From Rhizocola hellebori (GTDB lineage: Bacteria; Actinomycetota; Actinomycetes; Mycobacteriales; Micromonosporaceae), in assembly GCF_016862955.1 (NCBI RefSeq), contig NZ_BONY01000044.1, positions 1 to 64,000 of the forward strand: a stretch of 64,000 bases of DNA. Reading direction: 5' to 3'. Made by a program: the position numbers and the translations under genes. Within the stretch, counting starts at the first letter, position 1, and every line of letters starts with the position of its first letter. The notes under the pieces were generated by a model. The model did not search any database and was not told the origin of the DNA. It saw only the letters and a program-made list of their open reading frames with translations. Shown here piece by piece: positions 11,887-22,101 of this stretch.

Positions 11887-11997
11887 TGGCGGATATACGA
11901 GCCAAGGAAACACCCTCCGTGACCTGCCGCACAATCCGTTGATTGGCTGCCAGGCAGTCGCCATTACGACTTTCCGGTGATCGTGTAGGTTTGGGAC

Positions 11998-12966
11998 ATG
12001 AGTGATGTCCTCACCTCCGATGTGGAGCATCTGCTCGAACCGTTTCGGGTGGAACTGACCGGCTACTGCTATCGCATGCTGGGTTCCGCCTTTGAAGCCG
12101 AAGATGCCGTGCAGGAGACGATGATCCGGGCCTGGCGCGGTTTCAGCGGGTTCGAAGGCCGGTCGGCCCTCAGATCGTGGCTCTATCGCATCGCCACCAA
12201 CGTTTGTCTCACCATGCTCGGCAGCAGCCAGCGCCGCGCCCGCCCGATGGAGCTCGGCCCGTCTTCGCCGGCCACGGCCATGCCCTCGGATCCGCTGCCG
12301 GAAAGCACCTGGATTGTGCCGGTGCCGGACAGCCGGGTGCTGCCCGAGGGAGATCCGGCCGATGTCGCCGTGGCGCGGGAGACGATCCGCCTGGCTTTCG
12401 TGGCCGCGCTGCAACACCTGCCCCCCAAGCAGCGGGCCGTGCTGATCCTGCGCGAGGTGCTCGCCTGGTCCGCCGCGGAGGTGGCTGAGCTGCTGGACAC
12501 CACCGTGGCATCGGTCAACAGCGCCCTGCAGCGGGCTCGTGCCACGTTGACGGCGGTGGATACGAGTGCGACGCTTCAGCCGCTCGACTCCGACCAGCTT
12601 GCCCTACTCGCGCGCTATGTCGACGCGTTCGAGCGCTATGACATGGATTCGCTGGCTTCGCTGCTGCACGAGGATGCAAGGCTGTCGATGCCGCCGCTGA
12701 GCCTGTGGCTGCAGGGCATCTCCGAGATTCGAGCCTGGATGCTGGGCACCGGCTGTGGCTGTCGCGGGTCCAAGCTCATCCCCACCGTCGCCAACGGCCT
12801 GCCCGCTTTCGGCCAGTACAGGCCGACTGAGACCAGTGGTCTTTGGCTGCCTTGGGCGCTGATCGTCCTGGAGATTTCAGACGGAAAGATCGCCGGGGTC
12901 AACAACTTCCTCGACACCGACGCTATCTTCCCGCTCTTCGGTCTCCCGGCGCAGGTCACCGGCTAG
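11998..12966 (+). CDS. ECF sigma factor with SnoaL-like C-terminal domain (SigG type)
   Basis: 322 aa. Region 2 of sigma-70 (about 10-80, [17 protein letters not shown]) and region 4 (about 130-185, [19 protein letters not shown]) are separated by a Pro-rich linker with [10 protein letters not shown]-terminal NTF2/SnoaL-like domain (about 195-315) takes the place of an anti-sigma factor gene. This layout fits the SigG/SigJ groups, where the extension controls activity. No anti-sigma gene is adjacent. Its 3' end overlaps the STAS gene on the other strand by 90 bp. Confidence 0.9.
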   Translation: MSDVLTSDVEHLLEPFRVELTGYCYRMLGSAFEAEDAVQETMIRAWRGFSGFEGRSALRSWLYRIATNVCLTMLGSSQRRARPMELGPSSPATAMPSDPLPESTWIVPVPDSRVLPEGDPADVAVARETIRLAFVAALQHLPPKQRAVLILREVLAWSAAEVAELLDTTVASVNSALQRARATLTAVDTSATLQPLDSDQLALLARYVDAFERYDMDSLASLLHEDARLSMPPLSLWLQGISEIRAWMLGTGCGCRGSKLIPTVANGLPAFGQYRPTETSGLWLPWALIVLEISDGKIAGVNNFLDTDAIFPLFGLPAQVTG

Positions 12967-13275
12967 CGGCACGGTGCCGCCGAGTCCGGCCAGGGCCAGC
13001 AGGCCCCGCAGCCGGGGGCTCGCCCTGGCCAGGTGGATCTGCGCGCCGTTGCGACGGGCGGTGAACTGAAGCCGCGCGAGCGCATCGACGACCACCATGT
13101 CGGGCTCGGCGAAATCACCCACATCGCAGATCACCACGAGTGCTCCGGTGTAGGTGATCAGCATGCCCAGCTGGTCGCACAGCTGTGGAATGTCGCCGCG
13201 GCGCAACGGCGGGCCTAGCAGCCAGATCACTTCGGTGGTCACCCAGATAGGACTCGCGCCGGGGCCCAAACTCAT
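12877..13275 (-). CDS. STAS-domain protein (anti-sigma-antagonist-like)
   Basis: 132 aa from ATG 13275. The core about 15-105 ([58 protein letters not shown]) has the beta-alpha pattern of STAS domains. The usual phosphorylatable Ser is replaced by V/A-type residues ([11 protein letters not shown]), so it may not work as a classic SpoIIAA switch. The last 30 codons lie antisense to the end of the ECF sigma gene, and a palindrome covers its start codon. Confidence 0.75.
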   Translation of the reverse strand: MSLGPGASPIWVTTEVIWLLGPPLRRGDIPQLCDQLGMLITYTGALVVICDVGDFAEPDMVVVDALARLQFTARRNGAQIHLARASPRLRGLLALAGLGGTVPLAGDLRRETEEREDSVGVEEVVDPGDLSV

Positions 13276-13297
13276 CGCTGCCCGAGGCGATGAGTTT
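13268..13297. promoter_or_regulatory. Palindrome over the STAS start codon
   Basis: Perfect 11-bp arms (AAACTCATCGC at 13268-13278, GCGATGAGTTT at 13287-13297) with an 8-bp centre lie in the short gap between the divergent STAS and flavoenzyme genes. GGGCCC occurs on both outer sides. The left arm includes the STAS ATG, so a bound protein would block that gene and sit just upstream of the oxidase start. The binding protein is unknown. Confidence 0.6.
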
Positions 13298-13323
13298 CGC
13301 GGGCCCGTTTGGTCTTACCGGGC

Positions 13324-14592
13324 ATGAATCTGATCCTGCCCGGTGAGCCCGGATATGACCTGCACCGCAAGCCGCTCTCACCGTCGGTGGACCCGCGTCC
13401 GGCGATGGTGGTGGAGGCGTTCAACGCCGGTGACGTCCAATCGGCGGTGCTGGCCGCCCGGCGCCTTGAGCTGCCTTTCGCGGTCCAGGCCACCGGCCAT
13501 GGCACTCACGTCCCGGCCGATGGCGCGATGTTGCTGAAGACCACCGCGATGGCCCATGTTCTGGTGGATCCCGATCGGCGGGTGGCCCGGGTCGGTCCGG
13601 GTGCCCGGTGGGCCGATGTCCTCGCGGCGGCGGCACCGTTTGGCCTGGCCCCGCTTTCCGGCTCGTCGCCGACCGTGGGCGTCACCGGCTACACACTCGG
13701 CGGCGGGCTGGGCTGGCTGGGCCGCAAGTTCGGCTTCGCGGCCGACAGCGTGCTGCGCGCCAAGGTGGTCACCGCCGATGGTGAGCTGGTGGTGGCCAGC
13801 CCGAGCCGGCACCCGGAGCTGTTCTGGGCGTTGCGCGGCGGCGGCGGAAATTTCGGCGTGGTCACCGCACTGGAGTTCCAATTGCACCCGGTAGCTCGGG
13901 TCTACGCCGGAATGGCCTCTTTCGCCATCGGCGGGGCTTGCGATTTCCTTTCTGTGTACCGGGATTGGCTGTCCACCGCGCCCGACGAGCTGAGCACCGC
14001 CGTGGTGCTGCGCACGCTGCCCGACTCCCAGAAGGTGCTCACTGTCAAAGCGATGTACGCCGGCGATGCCTCGTCAGCACGCCGTCACCTGGCCCCGCTC
14101 TGGGCCGCGGCCGGCCCGGCCCTCACCGACGAGCTGCGCCCGATGACCTATGCCCAGGCCGTGATGGGTGGCACCGCGGCACGCTACTTCGACTTCTTCC
14201 GCGATCTGCCCGACCCGGCCATCGCGGCTTTGACGCAGGCGCACCGGACCGGTGAAGTGTCCAATGTGGAGGTTCGACACTGGGGCGGCGCGCTGGGTCG
14301 CGGCGACGGGCCTGCCGCCCGGCCCGAAGCGCGCCTGTCCGTCATCGCGGACACAGCTGTGCCGTCGATGTGTCAGACGCTGCGCCGGTATGGAATGGGG
14401 GGAACCTTTCTCAATTTCCTGGCCGACCCGTCGCGGGTGGCCACGGCCTTTACGCCCGTTAACTTCCGGCGGCTGCAGCAGGTGAAAGCCGCCTACGACC
14501 CGGACAATTTCTTCCGGATCAACCACAACATTGCCCCTGCAGCCCTGGTCGGGGTACCCGCGGGGGTGTCATCGGCGGGAAATGTCAGCTAG
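13324..14592 (+). CDS. FAD-linked oxidoreductase, berberine-bridge-enzyme type
   Basis: 422 aa from ATG 13324. The PCMH-type FAD domain (about 25-195) contains PFAVQATGHGTHVPADG and GYTLGGGLGWLGRKFG; the C-terminus ends YDPDNFFRINHNI, the BBE motif that closes the flavin pocket. In the family the first His of GxGGH-like motifs binds FAD covalently; here the context is TGHGTH. The cysteine of bicovalent members is not evident in GYTLGGG, so single covalent attachment is likely. No signal peptide. Such enzymes oxidise sugars or secondary metabolites; the substrate is unknown. Confidence 0.85.
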   Translation: MNLILPGEPGYDLHRKPLSPSVDPRPAMVVEAFNAGDVQSAVLAARRLELPFAVQATGHGTHVPADGAMLLKTTAMAHVLVDPDRRVARVGPGARWADVLAAAAPFGLAPLSGSSPTVGVTGYTLGGGLGWLGRKFGFAADSVLRAKVVTADGELVVASPSRHPELFWALRGGGGNFGVVTALEFQLHPVARVYAGMASFAIGGACDFLSVYRDWLSTAPDELSTAVVLRTLPDSQKVLTVKAMYAGDASSARRHLAPLWAAAGPALTDELRPMTYAQAVMGGTAARYFDFFRDLPDPAIAALTQAHRTGEVSNVEVRHWGGALGRGDGPAARPEARLSVIADTAVPSMCQTLRRYGMGGTFLNFLADPSRVATAFTPVNFRRLQQVKAAYDPDNFFRINHNIAPAALVGVPAGVSSAGNVS

Positions 14593-14640
14593 ATTGCGGC
14601 GATAAGCGACGCCGCGATGGCGCGCGCACGGGAGGGATCG

Positions 14641-15303
14641 ATGTCAGCGACGCTGGCGGTGGAGCACATCACGGTTGGGTACACATCGGACAGTGCGGTC
14701 CTGCGTGACATCTCGGTAGTAGCGCGAGCAGGCGAATTGCTCGCCGTCACAGGCAGTTCGGGCGCGGGGAAGACCACCCTGTTGCGGGCCATGGCGGGAA
14801 GCCTGCGGCCGAGTTCGGGAAGCGTCACCATGGACGGTCAGCCGGTACGCGATCGCGACGATGCCATCGCACGCCGGATCGTCTGGATGCCCCAGCACAA
14901 CGGGCTGGCCCCGATCCTCACCGCCGGGGAGAACGTCCACGTCATCCTGGTGGCCAACGGCACCTCACCCGACGACGCCCGGCGGATCACGGCCGAGTCG
15001 CTCGAGTCGGTCGGCCTTGCCGAGCAGGCAGGTCAGCTCGTCGAGGAGCTTTCCGGCGGGCAGCAGCAACGCGCCGCCATCGCCCGCGGGCTCGCGCTGC
15101 GCGGTGTAGTGGTGCTGGCCGACGAGGTGACCAGCGAGCTTGACGCGGTGAACCGACAGCGGGTGCTCGATCTGTTGCGGGCCGAGGCCCGCCGGGGCGC
15201 GGCCGTGGTGCTGGCCACGCACGATCCGGAGGCCGCCGCCGTCTGCGATGCGGAGCTCCACCTGACCGACGGCACCGCCGAGCTGGTACGCGGAAAGGCC
15301 TAA
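14641..15303 (+). CDS. ABC ATPase of a MacB/LolD-type system
   Basis: 220 aa from ATG 14641 (GGAGGG 4 nt upstream). Walker A GSSGAGKTTL, signature LSGGQQQRAAIARGLAL, and a Walker B-like segment VVLADEVTSELD, where V replaces the usual P after E (DEPTS in the family), followed by H-loop ATHD. It is the intact ATPase of a four-gene run (14641-22093): ATPase, two large FtsX-like permeases, second ATPase. Confidence 0.9.
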   Translation: MSATLAVEHITVGYTSDSAVLRDISVVARAGELLAVTGSSGAGKTTLLRAMAGSLRPSSGSVTMDGQPVRDRDDAIARRIVWMPQHNGLAPILTAGENVHVILVANGTSPDDARRITAESLESVGLAEQAGQLVEELSGGQQQRAAIARGLALRGVVVLADEVTSELDAVNRQRVLDLLRAEARRGAAVVLATHDPEAAAVCDAELHLTDGTAELVRGKA

Positions 15304-15351
15304 GCGTTCGGGCGTCGCGGATCTGCGCCATAGAGACGAGGAATGAACATC

Positions 15352-18303
15352 ATGCTCCGATTGGTGCTGGCCGCCCTTCGCTATCGCGGTGGCGCAACGC
15401 TGGCTCTCTTTCTGCTTGGCGTGGTCGCGGTCGCCGCGGGGGTGGCCGTGCCGCTTTACACCATGGCCGCCGATCGCTTCGCGGTGGAAAGCGAATTCCG
15501 CCATGCCGCTCCGGTCGACCGGAGCATCGCCATCACCTCACAGACCCCGGTGATCGACTCGGTAGAGTATTCGCTGCAGACGCTGGTGACCGAGGTGCGT
15601 GAAAGCGCACCGCAGCAGGAGCTGACGGCGATCACCGGCATCCTCAACCGCGGCATCGCCCTGGACAGCACGCAGGAGCTGTGGTCGGCTTCGCCATTGG
15701 CGGTACGGCCCGGCGCTTGCGAACACGTCCGGATGACCGGAAAGTGCCCGGAAGCGGCCAACGAGGCGCTGGTGAGCACCTCGACCCTGAGCCGGCTGGG
15801 ACTGTCTGGATTGGACGGAGAGTTCCGCTACAACCTCGCCGGAAGCCCAGAACCGCTGATTCTGCGTGTAGTCGGCAGCTATGAGCCGGAGCTGAACACC
15901 GATCGCGACAGCTTCTGGGCCGGGCGACCACAGCTTGTCCCGCAGCCGCTGCGGGTGGCAAATCCGGTCTTTACCCCCATTCAGACCTTCGAAACCGCCG
16001 ACGTGGAAAGCATTTACGCCACCGTCGACCTCGTCATCACCGGCCCCGATTGGCCCTACGAGCAACTGGGCGATCTGCGCATCGACATGACCAAGGCGGC
16101 CGCGGAAAACGGCTACGAGCTGAACGACGGCCTGCCGTTCCTGTTGCGCAACATCCAGCAGGCGCGCGATCGGTTGCGGATCAGCGCTCCACTGGGCGCG
16201 GTCACCCTTCTCCTGCTGGCGCTGGCCATCCTCATTCTCGCCGCGGGTCACCTCGCCCGTGGCCGCCAGCGGGAGAACGCCCTCGGCGTGTTGCGCGGAA
16301 CGCTTGGCCGCCATCGCTTCTTCCTGATGCGTGGACCCACCCTGGTCGTATTGCTGATCGGAGCGCCGTTCGGCGCGGCGGCGGGCTGGCTGCTGGTCAG
16401 AGCGCTGACCCTGACGGTTTTTGGCGATGAAGGCCCGTTGCCGATGAGCTGGCAGGCGCTGGCCGCCGGTGGCGTGGTGCTGTTCCTGGCCATGGTCGGT
16501 GTGGTGGCCACCGAGCGATCGCGGCGCTCAGGCCCGTTGCTGGAGGCGCTGCGTGGCGTGCCGCCGCGCCAGCGCCGGACAGGGCTCATCCTCGACTTCG
16601 TGGTGGCAGCTCTGGCCTTGGCTGCGATCGGGCAGACACTGTTCGGTGAGCAGAACACCACAAGTGCGGGCGTGGCCCTGGCCGCGCCGATCCTCGCCGC
16701 GGTTACTCTCGGCCTGCTCGCCACCAGGCTCGTTCGTCCCACCGCCACCCTGCTCGGGGGTGCCCGGCTGCGCCGCGGCCGGCTGGTGTCGGGCCTGGCC
16801 GCCATCCAGCTGGCCCGCCGCCCCGGCGCCGCGCAGGTGGTGGCGCTAGTGGTGATCTGCGTGGCCCTGGTCGGCCTCACCGCCGACGCATGGGACAGGA
16901 CGGCGCGGGAGGCCACCGCCCAAGCCGTCGCCCAACTCGGCGCGCAGCAGGTGCTCACCGTCGCCGCCGAATCACGGCCGGCCTTGCTTGCGGCTACCCA
17001 TAAAGCCGATCCGGAGGGCAAATGGGCCATGGCGGTCAGCCGTGCCCGCCTCGGTCACGGCCGCACGATGATCGCGGTCGACACGGCAAGGCTGGGCGTG
17101 GCCTCCGGCTACGACACTGCCCAGCTGCTGCGGCAGCTGCACCCACCCGTGAACGCCCCGATAGTGGTTCAAGGCACCGGGCTGGTGCTCGAAACGACAC
17201 TGCTCGAAGCCGTCGCCCCCACCCCGGTCACCGCTGTGCTGCTCGGCCCGGACGGCGCCACCGTCACCGCAACAGCGCTCATCGCCGCGCAGGCTGGAGA
17301 CCAGGCCGTCGAGATCCCGGTCCCGGCCTGTGCCAAGGGTTGCCGGCTCGCCTGGTTCAGTTTCGAACGCTCACCCGACGAGATACAGCTCAAAGGCTTG
17401 CGCCAGAGCGGGCCCGACAAGGTTTTGCTGACCGGGCCGGCCATGGCCTCCGCTGCCCGCTGGCGAGCGTCCTTCGACCTGGCCTCGGAGGTCACCATCA
17501 CGGCGAAGGACGACACCGTATCGCTGCGCTATCGGCCCGCCGACACCCGCAGGATCAGCCGTGACATCCGGCTCCAGGTCGCCGACGCGCCGCTCCCGCT
17601 TCCGGTCGCCGTGGTCGGCCCGCGCGAGCTGGAAGAGACGCAGGAGATGAGCGCGGATTCGCTGTTCACCGGAGTGGAACGGCCGATCGCCGTGGTGCGC
17701 ACCTTCGATTCCCTTGCCGGGGTACCGGCAGACGGCGTGCTGGTCGACCTCGAGTACACCGACCGCATCGCCGACAGCGTCGACAATGCCGCAGAGCTTC
17801 AGGTCTGGCTTGGTCCGGCCGCACCGGACGATGCCATCGACCGCCTTCAGGCAGCCGGGCTGGTGCTCGTTCGCGCGGACAGCGTCGCCGAGCGGGCCGC
17901 CCGGGGAAGGCTGAGCGGCGACGGATTAGGGCTGCGCCTTCAGCTCATCGCGGCGGCGCTGGCGGTCGCGCTGGCGTTGCTGGCGATCCTGGTGCTCGCC
18001 GACACCGACCGCCGTAACCGCGTCGCCGAGCTGGTCTCCCTGCGCGAGCAGGGGTTGTCCTGGCACCGGGTGCGCCGGGTGGCGCATGCCGGTTACCTCG
18101 GGGTCGTCGTGGCGGCGCTGCCGGTGGCGCTGGTGGCCTGCGCGGTGGCCTGGTGGCTCGCCAAAGCACACCTCTCCTTGTTCTCGGTCGCTCCACCTCT
18201 GCTCGCCACCGCCTTGGTCATGATGGCGGCGGCGTGGTGGGCCGACCATCGAGTGGCCCGTGCCGTGGCGGCACCCGGCCTGACCGCGGAGGCCGGACAG
18301 TGA
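15352..18303 (+). CDS. FtsX-like ABC permease 1
   Basis: 983 aa from ATG 15352; the earlier ATG 15343 directly abuts the ribosome site (ACGAGGA 15336-15342), so the later one is better spaced. One N-terminal helix (about 14-35) is followed by a large extracytoplasmic domain. A block of four to five helices (about 285-480), a second extracytoplasmic domain and a C-terminal helix block (about 865-975) come next: the duplicated FtsX/MacB permease layout. Cys pairs (CEHVRMTGKC, CAKGC) occur in the outer domains. GTGA overlap couples it to permease 2. Confidence 0.85.
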   Translation: MLRLVLAALRYRGGATLALFLLGVVAVAAGVAVPLYTMAADRFAVESEFRHAAPVDRSIAITSQTPVIDSVEYSLQTLVTEVRESAPQQELTAITGILNRGIALDSTQELWSASPLAVRPGACEHVRMTGKCPEAANEALVSTSTLSRLGLSGLDGEFRYNLAGSPEPLILRVVGSYEPELNTDRDSFWAGRPQLVPQPLRVANPVFTPIQTFETADVESIYATVDLVITGPDWPYEQLGDLRIDMTKAAAENGYELNDGLPFLLRNIQQARDRLRISAPLGAVTLLLLALAILILAAGHLARGRQRENALGVLRGTLGRHRFFLMRGPTLVVLLIGAPFGAAAGWLLVRALTLTVFGDEGPLPMSWQALAAGGVVLFLAMVGVVATERSRRSGPLLEALRGVPPRQRRTGLILDFVVAALALAAIGQTLFGEQNTTSAGVALAAPILAAVTLGLLATRLVRPTATLLGGARLRRGRLVSGLAAIQLARRPGAAQVVALVVICVALVGLTADAWDRTAREATAQAVAQLGAQQVLTVAAESRPALLAATHKADPEGKWAMAVSRARLGHGRTMIAVDTARLGVASGYDTAQLLRQLHPPVNAPIVVQGTGLVLETTLLEAVAPTPVTAVLLGPDGATVTATALIAAQAGDQAVEIPVPACAKGCRLAWFSFERSPDEIQLKGLRQSGPDKVLLTGPAMASAARWRASFDLASEVTITAKDDTVSLRYRPADTRRISRDIRLQVADAPLPLPVAVVGPRELEETQEMSADSLFTGVERPIAVVRTFDSLAGVPADGVLVDLEYTDRIADSVDNAAELQVWLGPAAPDDAIDRLQAAGLVLVRADSVAERAARGRLSGDGLGLRLQLIAAALAVALALLAILVLADTDRRNRVAELVSLREQGLSWHRVRRVAHAGYLGVVVAALPVALVACAVAWWLAKAHLSLFSVAPPLLATALVMMAAAWWADHRVARAVAAPGLTAEAGQ

Positions 18304-21263
18304 TCACGTTGTTGCTGGCCATGTTGCGGGCCCGGCTGGGGATAGCCGCGACCACGTTCGTGCTGACCATCTTCGCCGTCGCGGTGGCCTTGGCCGGGCC
18401 GCTCTACGCGCGCGCCGCGGCCGACTCCGCCCTCGCCGTCGAGGTTCACGCCGCCCCGACCGTCGAACGGGTCATCACCGGTGACCTGCTGACCGGGGTA
18501 AGAGGCCCGGCGGCCGTCGACGTCGTCAGCGGAAAGATCAAGCAGCCCTACATCCGTGGCTTCGAAACGGTGACCAGTGTCCTGTCCAACGGCGTGCTGA
18601 ATCCCGATGTCGGGGAGACCTTCTGGCTCGGCTCACGGACCGGCGTGTGTGAGCACCTGACCCTGATCCGCGGCCGCTGCGCCAACGCCGACCGCGAGAT
18701 TGTCATCCGCGAGGACACCTCGAAGGAACACGGCTTCGATGTCGGCAGCGATGTGGAGTTCATGGCGTCGTCGTTCGGTGGCGGGCGGGGCGAGGAGTCG
18801 ATAAGGCTCACCGTCGTCGGCGTCTACCAGACCTACCTGCCCACGGATGTCTATTGGGCCGACCGGTTCATGCTTGCGGGCAGCGAAGGCGGGCCGTTCT
18901 TCACCAACGACCGTACGGTGCGCAGCGCGGACGGCCCGCAGCTGCTGACCACCGACCTCATCGCGACCGAGGAAGCGTTTCGCGATCGGTCAACCCTCGA
19001 TGCCGACATCAAAGCCGCGATGGACATTCTGAGCGCCACCCAGTTCCAGCCGCACACCGAGGTCGAGAGCCTGATCGATCACATCGAGGATGCTGAGGAG
19101 ACCCTGCTCTCCAGCCTCATCGTGGCCACCCTGCCGCTCATCGCCATCTGCTGGTACGTCATGTTCCTGGCCATAGTCGGCGCCGTTCAGCACCGCCGCG
19201 GCGAGCTGGCGGTCACCGCGTTGCGCGGGGTTCCCGGGCGGTTGCGCTGGTGGCTGCCGAACGCCGAGACGATGGTGCCGGTGCTGGCCGGGGCGATTCC
19301 AGGTTTCCTGTTCGGCTACGCGGTGACCGCCGCCTTGGCCGCCTGGCTGTTGCCGGGGGCGCCGCTGGTGACGCCGACCCTGCCCGCCGTCGCGCTGGCC
19401 GTGCTTTCGGTGGTGGGTGCCCTGCTCACCGCGGTCATCGCCCAATGGCGGGTGACCCGGGAGCCGGTGTCCAACCTGCTGCGCCAGGTGGTGCGGCGCG
19501 GGGACAGCAACGCGGCACGTGCCGTCGAGGCGGTGGCGGGAGTGCTCGCGCTGGTGGCCGGATTCCAGGCCGCCACCGCGGCGGGCGCGGGCGGGCTTGC
19601 CCTGCTCGTGCCGCTCTGCTTCGGTCTCGGGATCGGCATGCTCGCCGGCCGCCTGGTGGCCGCGCCCGCGGAACGCTTGGGGCGCAGGCTGATCCGCGGT
19701 GGCCGGCTGGCCTTGGGCCTGGCGACCATCTCGGTCTCACGCCGTCCCGGCTCACGGGCCATGGTGGCGCTGTTGACCGTCGCGTTTGGACTGTTCGGCT
19801 TCGCGCTCACGGTGACCGACACCGCCGCGCGGGCGTGGGAGGAACGGGCACACGTGGAGACCGGTGCCTACCGGGTGCTTTCGATCGTCCCGGTACCCGC
19901 GGCCCGATTGATGGACGCGGTCAAAGCCGTTGACCCGCAGGGGAATTTCGCCATGGCGGCGGCGACCGTGCAGTTGCCCGACGCGCCACCGGTGGTCGCG
20001 GTGGACAGCACCCGCCTGGCCCGGGTGGCGAACTGGCCCGCCGGGCCGGGGCAGCCGACCGCCGCGCAAGCCGCCGCCACCATGCGCCCGCAAGAGCCCG
20101 TGACGAAGCTGGTCCGAGGGAACAGCCTGTTCATTCCGTTGACGCTGAACAACATTGGCGACAACTCCACCGCCCGCCTCGAGCTGGATATGATCAAACC
20201 CAACGGCGAAAGGCTCAACCCGATCACCTCGGCCATCCAGCCGGGCACCGCGATCTACGAGGTGACCACCCCGGACTGTGCTCAGAAGGCTTGCCGCTTC
20301 ACGGGTATGGCGGTCAGCCTGGCCGCTTTCGGCCGGCAGCAGGTCAGCGTCACCGTCGGCGAGATCCGCAACGAGAGCGGCGAGGTCGTCGTCGACCGCG
20401 GCCAGCTCACCGATCTCACCGGCTGGGTGCAGCGCAAGGACACCGCCGGGAAGCCGACCGGTGACCTGTCGGCCGCCGGCAACGGGCTGACCATCGAGGC
20501 GAATTCGCCGATCGCCGTCGATCTGCGGATCTGGGTCAGGTCCGTACCCGAGCCGATGCCGCTGCTTTCCACCGGCGATGTGCCCGAGGGTTTCGCGGCG
20601 GTCGGCTCCACCGTTTCGGTGCAACGCGCCTTGGCCACACCGATGCTGCCGCGCCTGGGCGACAACGGGATCATGCTCGATCTCCGGTACGCCGAACTGT
20701 CGATCATGCCGCGCGCCGAGGCGCAGCGATCCGAGGTGTGGCTGTCCGCGGACGCTCCAGAAGACATCCTGCAGCGCATCGGCAGTGCGGGCTTGACCAT
20801 CCAGGAGGACATCCGCGAGTCCGACCGCCTCGAGCTGTTCAGCCGCCAGGCACCGGCGCTCGCCCTGGGTTTCCTGCGGCTGGCGGCACTGGCGGCCATC
20901 CTGCTCACCGCGGCCGGCCTCATCGTGGCGGCGATCCTCGACCGGTCGCGAAGGGCCGAGGACCTCTCCGCCCTTCTCCCCCACGGGTTGTCCCGGCGCA
21001 CGGCACGTGGCAGTGCGGTGCTGGGCAGAGCATTTCTGGTGCTGATTTCGGTGGTGGCCGGTGCGATCGCGACCGCGGCGGCCTGGCTGGTGGCCCGCGA
21101 GGTGGTGCCGGTCTACACCACGGCGGTCGCCGCGATCCCGCTGCCGACATGGCCGGATCCCACCGTGGGCAACGGCTATCTGGCCGCGTTTGTGTTTCTT
21201 CTGGGTACCTGTTGGGTTGCGGCCCGGGTGGCCAGGCGTGAAGGGGAGGGGACAGTCCAATGA
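18300..21263 (+). CDS. FtsX-like ABC permease 2
   Basis: 987 aa from GTG 18300, which overlaps the previous stop (GTGA) and has CGGAGG 7 nt upstream. Same layout as permease 1: N-terminal helix (about 8-32), extracytoplasmic domain with CEHLTLIRGRC, helix block (about 265-440 plus more near 460-560), second outer domain with CAQKAC, and a C-terminal helix block (about 870-980). The two permeases look like ancient duplicates forming a heterodimer. Substrate unknown; a lipoprotein, lipid or peptide is typical. Confidence 0.85.
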   Translation: MITLLLAMLRARLGIAATTFVLTIFAVAVALAGPLYARAAADSALAVEVHAAPTVERVITGDLLTGVRGPAAVDVVSGKIKQPYIRGFETVTSVLSNGVLNPDVGETFWLGSRTGVCEHLTLIRGRCANADREIVIREDTSKEHGFDVGSDVEFMASSFGGGRGEESIRLTVVGVYQTYLPTDVYWADRFMLAGSEGGPFFTNDRTVRSADGPQLLTTDLIATEEAFRDRSTLDADIKAAMDILSATQFQPHTEVESLIDHIEDAEETLLSSLIVATLPLIAICWYVMFLAIVGAVQHRRGELAVTALRGVPGRLRWWLPNAETMVPVLAGAIPGFLFGYAVTAALAAWLLPGAPLVTPTLPAVALAVLSVVGALLTAVIAQWRVTREPVSNLLRQVVRRGDSNAARAVEAVAGVLALVAGFQAATAAGAGGLALLVPLCFGLGIGMLAGRLVAAPAERLGRRLIRGGRLALGLATISVSRRPGSRAMVALLTVAFGLFGFALTVTDTAARAWEERAHVETGAYRVLSIVPVPAARLMDAVKAVDPQGNFAMAAATVQLPDAPPVVAVDSTRLARVANWPAGPGQPTAAQAAATMRPQEPVTKLVRGNSLFIPLTLNNIGDNSTARLELDMIKPNGERLNPITSAIQPGTAIYEVTTPDCAQKACRFTGMAVSLAAFGRQQVSVTVGEIRNESGEVVVDRGQLTDLTGWVQRKDTAGKPTGDLSAAGNGLTIEANSPIAVDLRIWVRSVPEPMPLLSTGDVPEGFAAVGSTVSVQRALATPMLPRLGDNGIMLDLRYAELSIMPRAEAQRSEVWLSADAPEDILQRIGSAGLTIQEDIRESDRLELFSRQAPALALGFLRLAALAAILLTAAGLIVAAILDRSRRAEDLSALLPHGLSRRTARGSAVLGRAFLVLISVVAGAIATAAAWLVAREVVPVYTTAVAAIPLPTWPDPTVGNGYLAAFVFLLGTCWVAARVARREGEGTVQ

Positions 21264-22093
21264 CAGGACTCGCAGTGGTCTGCCGCCGAGTGGTGCACAT
21301 CTATCGCGTCGACGGCAATGATGTGGTCGCTCTGGCGGGTGTCGACCTCGACATCGCCGCCGGAGAGATGGTGGCTCTGGTCGGGCCGTCCGGCTCGGGC
21401 AAGTCCACTCTCATCGGCCTGCTGGCCGGGCTGATGCGCGCCAGCGCGGGACAGGTGCGCATCGGCACGGTGGACATCAGCCGGGTCAGCGACGGCGAAA
21501 TGGCCCGCCTGCGCGGAACCGAGCTCGGGGTCGTGTTGCAGGGGGCGCGCCGCAACCTGCTGCCCTATGCGACAGTGCGCAGCAACATCTGGCTGGCCCA
21601 GCGGCGGGCCGCGAAGGTGCGCCCCGGTGACGTGGAGTCCCCCGAGCGCATCCTCGCCCTGCTCGGCCTCACCGGTGCCGGGCACCAGCGGGTCGAAGAC
21701 CTGGCGCCGGGTGCGGCCCAGCGGGCCGCGCTCGCGGTCGCCATGGCCGCCTCACCCGGGTTGCTGCTCGTCGACGAGCCAACCAGCCAGCTCGACCGGG
21801 CGGCCCGCGACGAGGTGCTCGCCGCGCTGGCCGCCATCAACGCCGAACGGGGCACCACCGTCGTCGCGGTCACCCACGACCCCGAGGTGGGCGCCAAGCT
21901 CGGCCGGGTGGTGACGATCCGAGACGGCCGGGTCGGTGCGGAAGGGCGCAACGGCCGCGAATTCGCCGTCATCGCGGGCGATGGCACCGTTCAGCTCCCA
22001 CCGGAGCTGCTCGACAGCTATCCGCCCGGCACCCTGCTTGCCGTGGAACACCTCAACGGCAAGGTGATGCTGGTCGCCGACCGCGAAGACTAG
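21260..22093 (+). CDS. ABC ATPase with degenerate signature motif
   Basis: 277 aa; ATG overlaps the permease stop (ATGA). Walker A GPSGSGKSTL, Walker B LLLVDEPTSQLD and H-loop VTHD are intact, but the signature reads LAPGAAQRAALAV instead of LSGGQQQR. A heterodimeric ABC transporter with one degenerate site is therefore likely, paired with the ATPase at 14641. A C-terminal extension of about 50 residues (from about 225) is extra to the domain. Confidence 0.88.
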   Translation: MTGLAVVCRRVVHIYRVDGNDVVALAGVDLDIAAGEMVALVGPSGSGKSTLIGLLAGLMRASAGQVRIGTVDISRVSDGEMARLRGTELGVVLQGARRNLLPYATVRSNIWLAQRRAAKVRPGDVESPERILALLGLTGAGHQRVEDLAPGAAQRAALAVAMAASPGLLLVDEPTSQLDRAARDEVLAALAAINAERGTTVVAVTHDPEVGAKLGRVVTIRDGRVGAEGRNGREFAVIAGDGTVQLPPELLDSYPPGTLLAVEHLNGKVMLVADRED

Positions 22094-22101
22094 CTGCCGG
22101 G

